From positions 602,646-666,645 of the forward strand of contig NADL03000650.1 in NCBI GenBank assembly GCA_002205965.3: a stretch of 64,000 nucleotides of DNA, given 5' to 3'. The notes below the pieces were generated by a model that had not been told where the DNA came from, did no database searches, and was given only the letters and a program-made list of their open reading frames with translations. The translations under genes and the position numbers were made by a program. Each line of letters opens with the position of its first letter. Positions within the stretch are counted from its first letter, which is position 1. The stretch is from Kappaphycus alvarezii. Lineage: Eukaryota; Rhodophyta; Florideophyceae; Gigartinales; Solieriaceae. Positions 33,597-42,989 of the stretch are shown here, piece by piece.

Positions 33597-35182
33597 ATGT
33601 CATCAGATCTCGAAAATTTCATCACGAGTGGTTTGAACGAAATGTCAGGGAACCAAGTCAGCCAGGCGACTTTTGATGCAATTGTACGTGAGGCTATAAG
33701 TGACTTTGGTCTCTCGCCCCCGAAGCTGTTGCTGATGCCCGAGAGCAACTTGCAAAAGTTGGCGTGACAGACTTTTCGAATCTAGTGAACCCGACTTCAT
33801 CCGACTCGACTCATCTGCGTTCGAAATGTGTCCATATCAACCATGCTGGAGACCGCCCTCGGAGGCAATGACTCTGACCAAGTAATCGCGGCTTTGATCA
33901 ATATTACCGAACTTAATGAGAAGGCTGCTGCCGTTGCAGGTGGAAGCGGGGCCATAGAGGCTGTTATCAAGGTGCTAGCTAGTTTTGTCGGACGAGGCTC
34001 CGTTAGATCCAAAGCTAGCTATTTTGACCTGCCGCGCCATTGCAAAGCTCTGCGCATGCAATGAAGCTAATCGCATGCGATTGTACAGCACAGGTATCCA
34101 TCTGGGGTAAAATCACTTACCTATCTACTGCAGGCCCTCTCAAGAGATGGTGAAAGAGATGCCAAGACTGTTGATGCAGTTTTCACGGCTGTTGCTAGCA
34201 TTCAACGGCGATGTGAAAGTGTTAAACGCCAGTTTGCGGCTGGAGGGACGCCAGACGCAGTTTTGACCTTGTTGCTTTGGAGTGCTACGCAGGTATGCAA
34301 GGAAGAAGCGAGGACTGATCTTTTCAGAAACGGATCACTTGTTGTTCGACAATGGATGGCTATGGACGATGTCTCGGCGACTGTCGCTGAGACATTTGTG
34401 CGCGCACGATTGTTATCTGGAGCAAAGGTTGTAACCGAGAGCGGTCTGCGGCCTCTTGAAGAAGCCAAAACCCTCACATGTGTCTTGGAGGAGGTCATTG
34501 CGATGGGTCAACATGCTTCCAAAGAGGTGAGAGATGAGCTTCTGCGCGAGAGTCTTCTAATGGCAAAGGTCTTTGCGGTATCGGATGAAATTTGCAAAGA
34601 AATTGCGAGACTCGGGTTCACCAGGCTGTCGATATGCATGCTAGACGAAAAAAGGGACGATGAGAAGTTTGTCTACGCTTGCTTAGGTATGCTCAGAAGT
34701 CTTGCAGGGCGGGACGACTGCAAGGGGGGAATATTTGAGGGAATAGGAGCTGTAAAACTGGCAGTTGAGTGCCATGTCAAGACCAATGAGAGAATTGCGA
34801 GGTGTTCTGTGCGCTTATAGCCGGTCTCTGTCTTCGAAGGCCGGATATAGGGCGGCTGATTGTTTTGAACGGTTCTATCAGCTTGGTCTTGGATGCAATG
34901 GAGGACCACAAGGATTCCGCGAAGGTTCTCAAAAGTGGATGTCTTGCGATTCGCAATGCAGCGTCGCGGGACGAGAAAAGCCGCTCAATCCTTGTCTCAG
35001 AAAGGCGTGCGGAAATCGCAGTTCGGCGTGCCTGGAAAATGTTTCCACATCTTTGCTCCGATGCAGCTTACTCTGCTCTAGAGGAGTTGGACGTACTTGT
35101 TGAAAATGAAATGCGAAGAGATAATCGCTACTCCATGCCTGCCGGTTTCTACCAACGCCCTATTTCCAGAAAAGGGCGCTGA
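33597..35182 (+). CDS. ARMC6: ARMC6-like armadillo-repeat protein, frameshifted in this sequence
   Basis: The start ATG at 33,597 yields 'VSQATFDAIVREAISDFGLS', then in the next frame 'EAVADAREQLAKVGVTDFSN', the N-terminal signature of ARMC6 (F-D-x-V-V-R-E-N ... P-E-E-A-V ... Q-G-V-D-L-S-N). Armadillo repeats follow: 'AIAKLCACNEANRMRLYSTG', 'VKSLTYLLQALSRDGERDAK', 'FVYACLGMLRSLAGRDDCKG', 'FCALIAGLCLRRPDIGRLIV', 'LKSGCLAIRNAA'. About 528 residues when read through, near the family length of about 500. Frame changes at about 33,721 (a C run), 33,800, 33,980, 34,094 and 34,800. No splice sites explain them. ARMC6 is a conserved eukaryotic protein of poorly known function. Either consensus errors or a pseudogene. 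Confidence 0.85.
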
Positions 35183-35189
35183 CATATGA

Positions 35190-35600
35190 TTAAAAGTCAT
35201 TTCTCCCGAAAGAATTGCCCAGAGCGTTCGTCAGCACCATGCAGGTTTCGCATTGGATAGCAGAAAAACTCCAGTTGAGTCTAATCTGAAGGGGAATGCT
35301 TGGGTTCAATCTGGTGGTTTATTACATTTTCCTGATAACAGGAATGTTTGAGTTCAATGGGGTGGTTTACTTGATTTTCCTGATAGCAGCAATCGCAGAC
35401 GAGGCCCAATTTGGGTAGCCATTTACTGCACATACTGTACTGTAGAGAGAGAAGTTTAATGCATTCAGTAACTGTACCCTGAGAACAGAGGTTCTTTGGA
35501 ATATAAACCTCGATTCGGTCCATCCGGTTAGTTCTTAACTGAATAGTCGGTCAGTCGGTGCTCACTCAAGATAAGTAATGAGCAAAGACCCTTCCCTCTC
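35190..35600. other. intergenic after ARMC6
   Basis: No gene. A roughly 47-bp direct near-duplication is visible near 35,290-35,390, where 'TTGGGTTCAATCTGGTGGTT'-like sequence and 'ATTTTCCTGATA' recur. Confidence 0.5.
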
Positions 35601-36436
35601 TTAAGTGTCGCTCAAAACCCCTTCCAACAAACAACTGGCGTTTATCTGGACGACTCCCACCGCGTGGCGAGCGAACAATGTTTGCTGCGCATCAGCAATC
35701 GGAACGCCTACCCGTGCGGCAATGCCAGTCGCATCCCGGTTGGCGAAGTCCAGAGCGGTCGGGTACCAGACCCCAAACGTGGAGAGTGAAAGGGCAATGA
35801 AGCGTTGCCCAGGACCCTTTGAACGAATCAACTCGACAGAGCCGGTGTCCTTTTCAAGGCGAGCATGGTTAAGGGGCTTGAGTGGGCATCGCGCCAGGGA
35901 GGGGAGGCGGGCGGGGATCGAGGGGTGGATGACGGTTACGTCATAATAGTCCGTGCCCCCGTTCTCTCCAAGCGCCTTGATGCCCGGGCGAACTGAATGG
36001 CCGGGTTGTGGGGGCTCGAGGACAGGGTGTCGGGCGGCTTTGGAGAGGTCTGCGACAAACAACCGTGTTTGCGAGTTGTGCCGCCACCCACGGGTGGATC
36101 CATAGCCAAAGCACAGCGCGTGGTCACCGTACTGATCCATGAGTGCCGTGCATCACCCTTGTGGCATTTCGAAGCGCGAGGAAACAGTGGTACCCGGCAA
36201 TAGAACTGCAACCACGTCTTGTAATTGCGGTCAGAGATGTAGGTGCCCAGGCCTGGAGCCGGTTGGCATAAAAGCCAGTCTTTGCAACCATCCACTGACA
36301 ACGAGGATCGGAATGCCACGGTCCTCTCATCCCCCTTTGGCATGCCGTCAAAGCCCTTTTCCTCAACTGGGCGAGCGAGTTGCCCTTGCCCAGACCGAGA
36401 GTGTGGGCTGGTTTACTGCGAGTTGAACATAGGGTG
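35601..36436 (-). pseudogene. R2-type retrotransposon RLE region, copy in tandem
   Basis: Minus-strand pieces: 'GMPKGDERTVAFRSSL', 'CKDWLLCQPAPGLGTYISDR', then in the main frame 'MDQYGDHALCFGYGSTRGWR' followed by HNS (zinc knuckle plus R-H-N), 'SKAARHPVLEPP', 'TDYYDVTVIHP' (endonuclease Asp, about 35,935) and a long C-terminal helix region. It is a close relative of the plus-strand copy at 2,290-3,310. Its upstream side is cut off at about 36,436, where the 3' end of the next element begins. Confidence 0.75.
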
Positions 36437-36445
36437 AAATTCCCA

Positions 36446-38172
36446 TTAACCTGTGCAGTATGGCGGCGGCGGAGAAAACCCTACGGTGAAAATGGGCGTG
36501 CTATGGAATGGCGACGAAAAAGTAGCTGCGAACCATGTCAGCAGATATGCCGCGTTCGAAGCAACCATTAACGCAGAATGCTGCTGTAAGAGTGTGTCCC
36601 TGACCTTGGGGAATTGGTTCTTGGCACCTTTGGCGACCGAGCGTGCCACTTGCGTCACGAAGGAAAAGGCCGCTGAGTGCGAGCCGCCGAGGGTGGAGAT
36701 TGTGACGGGAAGCAGCCGATTCCTGCCCGGCAATCCAGCAATGAACTCCCGGTATTTCCGGAGCTTTTCCGCGTAGGCGACGTTCAAGCTGGTGACGGGG
36801 TTGAAGATCCTCATCCTCCGATGAGAAGGTGCCAAAGGATTGACTAATGTGACATCGACGTAATCGGTGACCTGGTTGCACCAACTGCCCTGATGTCTTT
36901 TTGTCCCCCTGGTGGTCTTCGCTCGGGGGCGGGGTGCCATGCGGCGAGGGCGAGGTCGCCGCTCAGTAACGATACTTGGTCGTCGTGGCGGGCGATTCTT
37001 TGTCTGCCGTACTTGCAACGGATAAGGTGGCCTCCATGGACATCCATTGTTTCTGGGCAAGCTCTCGGGCAGGGGGTTCCTGTTGCGATCAAGGGTACCT
37101 GCCAAAAGTGCTAGAGTCAAATTAATAAGTTCTGCGTGCTGATAGCGGTTTTGAGACCTGAGCTTGAAATGCAGTGGACCCAGACTTTAGCACAAAGTAG
37201 TCTCATAGATGGCCGAAAAGCGATTGTGCGGGTGTCGCCCTGAGGCAGCTCCTCGTAGAGTGTCCTGTAGACTTCATCGGTCGGCTGCTTTGTGAGGGTG
37301 GGTAGCTGGAACAAAAGATGCTGAAAGGCAGTAAGTCGTGTTGGCGGCAGGAGGAAGACCACGCATTAAATGCGTCGTTGGCCTGGTCGTATGTGGCCAA
37401 CTCGGTAATAGGCCGGATTAGGAACCGTCCGCAGAGCCTTTCTCTCGGCACTGGATGCGAGAAAGGCGGCTGATGCTATGTTTCCCGCTTATGTGAGACC
37501 GGATCCTAGTGTGGGGGAAATTTCGGGTGTTTTTAATCCATGAAAAATATGGTCAGCTGTTCCCTGTGTGGGGGAAATTTTTGGGTTATTTTAATGCATG
37601 GAAGATGTGGTCGGTTATATCCACGCGGCTAATGCGTTATGCGGGATAAGTCGTCGCTGATGGGTAACACTACAGTACATGACCTTCCTTACAGAGCCGG
37701 CTCAGTGTACCTGTGTGGGGTGCTTGTCTGCGATTGGTTTGAGGTAGCTGCAAATTTTTAAATTTAAAATTCTGCTGTGTAGGACATTACCTGCCAGCGT
37801 GCGAATAGATTCTTGTAAGCTGTGGAGGTACTTTGCCCTTTTCGCCGTGCATGGGGGCGGGATGACTCCAAGAAGGTAATCGAGTTTGCAGACGCCGACG
37901 CTTTTTCTGAGGATCTGAAAGGAGGCCTGGGCGTTTTGACCATCTAGAACGACGTGCAAGTACGGCTCAGGAGAGTGAATGAGGTCGGTGGAGTGTTTCT
38001 CCATCAAGCTGGATTTTTCCATCAAGCTGGAGAAGCCTAAGGGGGCGTTCAAAATCATGGTCCCTTCGCTGCAATTCCTGATTGATTTTTTGGTATGCAG
38101 CTCTGACGGAGTCCTGTGGATCTGGGGGCCATCAGGCCTCGCATTTAGGGAGAGAAAGGTACAGCAAACCAA
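36446..38172 (-). pseudogene. R2-type retrotransposon, RT end plus RLE region
   Basis: Starting upstream on the minus strand: 'VVLDGQNAQASFQILRKSVG' and 'CKLDYLLGVIPPP' (about 37,980-37,850) look like the thumb side of a non-LTR RT. Next 'ELPQGDTRTIAFRPSM' (about 37,250), then 'MDVHGGHLIRCKYGRQRIAR' followed by HDD (zinc knuckle plus R-H-D, about 37,050-36,985), then 'DYVDVTLVNPLAPSHRRMR' (endonuclease Asp) and 'VASNAAYLLTWFAA' at the end. The same Asp block is at 7,800 on the plus strand. Broken by shifts near 37,200 and 36,900. It stands head-to-tail with the copy at 35,601. Confidence 0.68.
37509..37622. repeat. 57-bp tandem duplication
   Basis: Two units, starting at 37,509 and 37,566, both begin GTGTGGGGGAAATTT and contain TTTTAAT(C/G)CATG and ATGGTC/GTGGTC. 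About four-fifths of positions agree by eye. The repeat lies inside the minus-strand retroelement remnant and has no clear role. Confidence 0.75.
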
Positions 38173-38204
38173 TGCTTATGGCCTTCAGGGTTTTACGAAG
38201 TTCT

Positions 38205-39069
38205 CATTGATAACTAATCTTGCTTCATTTTCATTTCCAAGTAGTTCGTTGTCTCCTTTCGTTAGAAAAGCTGTAAATTCGCTTTCTCTTTGTCCATTAG
38301 GTGAAGAACGTAGGTTTGAGGGTCAGAATTAATGGGGTGCCATTTTCAGTCTCTGGAAACCCAACATATAAGCGAGTAAATCCAGAAATACCCGGAAACA
38401 CTTGGACGAAATCTATTGTTTCCACTGTTTCCTTTTCTAGTATTTCCCTTAACCAAGTTTGCAAAACACGAGGCTTGGATAGAGGCCACCACACGAGGAA
38501 CAGGTTAGTAATGCTTTTGTCTGAGGATGTTGCAATGGCGGGGGCGTTTGCTGTCCGCAGATCTTTCTTTCCCCTCACGATGTCCATGTATCTCGCGGTG
38601 ATATCGTATAGTGTAACGATAAGTGCCCCAATCCACTCTTTCACAAACAATCTCGAGGCCATATTCTTCTGGATACCTGAAATGATAGGATTCTTCATTT
38701 TAAACAAACCTTCTTCATAAATTGGAACGTAAGCCAGAACCCCTTTCCTTTTCCCGCTCTCCTCAATAGATTTGTTGATTTTTTCAGAAGTAAATGCCAG
38801 TTCATACACCTCACCACTTGTAGAGTGAAATCTAACCGTTCTACCGTCCTTTTTCCCCACACAGGTTCCATGTTTAATTTTTCCATTTCATTGCTTGAAA
38901 AAATGACAAGAGTCATTCTTTGGAGAATGACTTTACTACATGTTTTGTGCACATAGCGCCTCCAACGAATAAGGGGGATCTCGAACTCATTCCCCTCATT
39001 TGACGGATTGTCATAGCAGAATATCGCCGCAGCGTACACATTACCTTCAATTCTGGCTTCGACAATCAT
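38205..39069 (-). pseudogene. family C gene, copy 1 (stand-alone relative of the helicase N-domain), 3'-truncated
   Basis: A minus-strand frame from ATG at 39,069: 'YAAAIFCYDNPSNEGNEFEI', 'RRYVHKTCSKVILQRMTLVI', then after one frame change near 38,865 'FHSTSGEVYELAF', 'GKRKGVLAYVPIYEEGLFKM', 'VKEWIGALIVTLYDITARYM', 'ITNLFLVWWPLSKPRVLQTW' and 'FPGISGFTRLYVG'. No named family. The motif order W-[IL]-G-A-L-[IV]-V, then [ST]-N-[FL]-L-[LV]-[FVW]-x-P-x-[AS]-K-P, then [FL]-P-x-x-x-G-[FY] matches the N-terminal domain of the family B helicase. Homology to the second copy (48,911-49,950) continues to about 38,205 and stops, so the 3' end is lost. It points away from the telomere. Confidence 0.65.
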
Positions 39070-39421
39070 TCTGGAAACGGGAGATATTCTTAAAATGAAA
39101 CGGAGAGTCTAGATTAAAAGCAGAATGACAAAAGGGGTTTCGCTTTATGTTAAAACAGATCAGGAGAAGGTGCTTTAGGAAGTCTTTAGGGATGAAATGC
39201 GTTTGGCTAATGGTAGATCCGAAGTGAAGGTTTGCTCGCAGTAGGTATGTACCGCCACGGTTAATCAAAAGTAGACGCCTAGAAAATTTAGTTGAGAATT
39301 GAGTGGCGCAGCTCTTTTCGATACTGTACATTGTTGACATAATTAAGGACAACACGAGTTCCACCCTCTCAAGTTTTCACACAGGATGTATTAAGGAATC
39401 TACCACCAACCACACGTCTAT

Positions 39422-39476
39422 CCACGAACGACACGTGTTTGTCACCCACTTGGATGCAGTACACGAAAGACACGTT
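39422..39476. repeat. 39-bp array module 0 (two units)
   Basis: Cores CCACGAACGACACGTG (39,422) and ACACGAAAGACACGTT (39,461) are spaced exactly 39 bp. Same core and spacing as at the five other modules. Here the CCGGGAG lead of the unit is weak, and the order of the GACACGTG and GACACGTT endings is reversed. It separates family C copy 1 from family A copy 1. Confidence 0.7.
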
Positions 39477-39749
39477 TTCCAAACTCATGGAAATTTTACT
39501 CTAAAACATATTCATTATGTGCTACTGCCGCAGGAGGAGGCTAAATCATTTGAATAGAGCTTAACACTGAACGACAAGCATTTTTTTTCCACCCGGGAGA
39601 CCAAAACGATTCACTATTTTCATCGATTTGGTCAAATCTTGTACGCGGGAACCTCTGCGAATGAAATTTTATTGTATCCTACCGGGAGAAATCCATGAAC
39701 GAAAGAACCCAGAACTTGCCTGCGACTGAGACCATACAATATCCAAGCG

Positions 39750-41627
39750 AAACAAAAATTCTGAGCGTAGTACAGATGCTAGTGCCGAATCGAATTGCCA
39801 CATTATGCCTGAGACGGTTCCTAAGCTTCTTGTACCTAAGGGCGAGGTCTCAACACAAGATGATGACTTAGACAGATATCATCTTCCTTCAGGAAAAAAC
39901 CGCAAAAAGCCCTCTCAGTCACTTCTCCCAGGCCATGCAACTGAACCAGAAACTGAAAAAGGAACAGAAAATGCAGATCACGGTCACCAGAGACAGCAAC
40001 TATACATCGATCAGATGAAATCACTGGTACCTATGAAGAGGCTCAGTCTCGCTCTCATATCAATATCCCTGATGACGAAATCTTCTAAACTTACCTGAAA
40101 CTCGATACAATCTACGAAAACCCTCAGAAAGAGCTCCAACTGAAAAGAAATCAAAGCGGCATAAAGCGTAAACGCAAAAGTTCCCAGCACAAGGAGTACA
40201 TCAATTGCAGAAGAAAGCGAAGGAGAGTGAAGGATATATCCACTCAGGAACATCAGGAATTATGTAGGAAGAAAGCGAATGCGCCCGTAGGAGTGTTTTG
40301 GCCTCCCATGGAGAACTTGAAAAGTTCTCATCCCGTCGGCTCCTAGCGATAGACACGCTATTGAGAATTTACAGGATGCAGAAGACCATTGCCATGCAGC
40401 ATTTTTTGTTGATGAGCAGAACTTACCGGATCTAGAGGCAGCTTTAAAGATTTTGAAAGAGAAACGGTACGAGATATTCTCGCTCACGATTGTCGCCGAC
40501 AAATTATCAAATGATTACCCAATCCCGAGGAAATACTCTTTAAAAGAGAAGTTTTCTTACACGTTACACAACGGAAAAAAGATTGTTCGTCGTGAGACTC
40601 TGTTTCTGAAGGAAGGAGAACATTGTCTACTCGCGAATAGAGAAGATTACCTTTCCAGAAATCCAACGCTAGCAGACATAGAAGCATTTTCGTTGGATCT
40701 ACCCTGGAAGTTATCTCTTCATTTATCAAAATGTGTCGTTATATTCGATTTTACTGAGTTTATGCCTGGTCTCCTCCTTCGGAAAACGTTTCAGCGCAGC
40801 AATGACATGATAAGTCATTTTCTGCGAATCTATGCAGGAAACGATGAGAACAAGGACGAAATGAACTATCTAAATGTCATACGAGAGAAAATACTATCCA
40901 AATGTACCTGTGGTGGGCACGAGATAATTTCCGCAGAGAACGAAAGTACAGTGAATGAATCAGAGTATCCAAATCTGAACAAAGGGCACGATGGACCACC
41001 ATTTCTCTTGAGGCAAGCGCATGATGATAAACTGGAGATGAATGTTTTCACTCACAACAGCATCCTCATCTCGAAAAATTTGAGAAACGAAACTCCTAGT
41101 TTCGTCAATGATAGGGTTAAAATGTGCAAAGTTTCGTATACAGAGTGTGGAACTCGTTTACATGGTGGATTGTTTATGAAAAGATCAGAATATGCCAAGA
41201 TCATGAATCATCCAGGTCAAGAACCGCTTCCTTTGGTGTATCCTGGATCATTTCTCGTGGACCACGGAACTAAGGTTAATTACTTGGAGAACGAGATATC
41301 CCCTTTTGAAATGCGCGATCTGTACATCTCTGGACTAACACATCGAAAGCTCTACTTCTATTGGAATGCCAATAGTGTGGCTTCCATGATCAATGAAGAT
41401 CCCGAAGTCGATATTACTTTTCACCCAGCGTACACAGATGAGCAGTTCCTGGTCAGGTTATACGAAAGGGCGCTGGAGAACTGAAAAAGGACAAAATGGC
41501 TTTGATTTGCGTCCATATCGAACCCGCAAAAATGTCTCTTCTACACAAGAACGGGAAGGAATGCAAGAATTGCGAATCTGTCGAGCTCTTTGGAGATTAC
41601 GGAAATGAATACTCTCATCAATACTAG
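39750..41627 (+). pseudogene. family A gene, copy 1, 5'-truncated
   Basis: Collinear with the C-terminal two thirds of family A copy 2 (from its residue about 570 on). N-terminal part in broken frames: 'GEVSTQDDDLDRYHL', a lysine-rich segment near 40,140-40,230. The main frame (40,453-41,484) holds 'IFSLTIVADKLSNDYPIPRK', 'LKEGEHCLLANREDYLSRNP', 'VIFDFTEFMPGLLLRKTF', 'LSKCTCGGHEIISAENES', 'YPNLNKGHDGPPFLLRQA', 'TECGTRLHGGLFMKRSEYAK' and 'PLPLVYPGSFLVDHGTKVNY'. After a frameshift near 41,470 it ends 'HIEPAKMSLLHKNG', 'CKNCESVELFGDYG' and a TAG at 41,625. The ParB-like N-terminus of copy 2 is missing. Function unknown. The Cys pairs (C-T-C-G-G-H and C-K-N-C) suggest metal binding. Confidence 0.75.
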
Positions 41628-42257
41628 AAGTCTACAGATATGTGGATACCCATATGTGAGACATGTGTAGTGTGGGAGGCTTCTGCTTGCGTTTCTAAAT
41701 GTGCCTGACGGAGGCTTCTTCGCCGAAGGGTATTTAGGGGATTTAGTAAGAAGACGCAGACGACACAATAAGCGAAGACTTTTGACGAAACTTATTCGTT
41801 AAGAATAACTCAGAAATGAAATTTAATTAAACTTAGACCACATCCAGAGTTTAAAGAACGGTAGCTGGGATAATTATTTTGGCTCTTTCCGTCTCCCAAA
41901 ACAATGTATCATCTTTATTTGGACAAAAAACTGTGCACCTTTTTCTTAATAGCCAGCCGTAGTTCACAATAGAATACATTAAACAACCTTTGCTATCCAT
42001 TTCCATTTCTGTAATGAGACAGCCCATCCTCTCTGCAGTTAGCGGCAAACCTGTACGGGTTTTGAGGGATACTATCGATTCAGGGTATGGTACGAGCCTC
42101 CACTATTTCTGCCCGAGACCACTGGCGCACCTTGGCCTTGATGCTATTATCCATCCCAGTAACGATATCGTGGATATGTGGGAGCTGTTAGAAGATAAGT
42201 AAAAGGATAAGAAGACTATGGAGAGGAAGAAGAAAATCTTCTGTTAAATTAAGCTAG

Positions 42258-42377
42258 CACCGGGAGGTAGACACGACTGACACGTTTTAGCCGCCCACCC
42301 GGGAGGTAGACACGACTGACACGTGTATATGTTCCAACCGGGAGGCAAAGCACAGATGACATGTTTTCGAAGGCGGA
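42258..42377. repeat. 39-bp array module 1 (three units)
   Basis: CCGGGAG leads at 42,260, 42,299 and 42,338 (39-bp spacing twice). Units 1 and 2 carry TAGACACGACTGACACGT; unit 1 ends in GTTTT, unit 2 in GTGT; unit 3 is degenerate (CACAGATGACATGT). It is followed by CGAAGGCGGAGGATGCC, shared with module 2. It lies about 630 bp after the family A copy 1 stop. Confidence 0.92.
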
Positions 42378-42399
42378 GGATGCCGATATAGTATCCTTT

Positions 42400-42989
42400 T
42401 CAGCAGCCAGGTTAGGAAAATCTCAGGTAGTATTGAGTTGACCCTCTTCGTTTACGCATAAGTTTTACCAGGAATACATCGTACAGTACTGTAGCCACCA
42501 TTAAAATTAATAAATCAAGTGATTGCTACTGTAACATTCAGTATTATAGAGTTACACACCCGTCCAGCCCTGTGGACATCGATCTCGCCACACACCAGTC
42601 ACACTCAGCGGCCACTTCCCGCGTTACACGCCCGACCAGTTAAGCAGCTATTCCAAAAATTTAATCAGTCGACCAGTCTTGAAAGGGTCGATATTCTACG
42701 CAATTCAGACACCCATCCAGCTCAAAAGCCGCTGCATCAAGATGTCACAGATCCATTATTGAATTTCTCATTTTTTCTGGATCTGTTGCCTCAATAATTT
42801 GTACATTCGTCATCCAGCCCCTGACAGACCGGGATATTTCACGCAATCTTCAGTATTGGTCAGCTGCCTACAATATCAGACAAATCATCGGCTCATTAGT
42901 ATTTCTAATACTCTGAAATTCTGCTATCTCTGTCAATAAATAGATTTTTGGAAGAAACAAACTCCAAGTACAGGCTTCAACCTCTTGAA
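42400..42989 (+). promoter_or_regulatory. 5' leader of family B copy 1, shared with copy 3
   Basis: About 42,590-42,740 resembles 59,770-59,890 in front of family B copy 3: both have CCCG(A/T)CCAG, (T/C)GAGCAA or AAGCAGC, TCAATCCTGAA or AGTCTTGAAA, and CATCC(A/G)(T/G)CCAGCTCAAAA-like strings in the same order. It therefore belongs to the B cassette and probably holds its promoter and 5'-UTR. No specific element can be named. Confidence 0.5.

Noticed and set aside
34093-34132. A 40-bp GT...AG intron in ARMC6
   Set aside because: Removing it does not restore the conserved frame, whereas reading through with one missing base gives a good armadillo repeat across the same bases.
42948-42989. Upstream TTG start for family B copy 1
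   Set aside because: The ATG at 42,990 is matched by the ATG of copy 3 at 60,296, and the extra 14 residues have no counterpart there.
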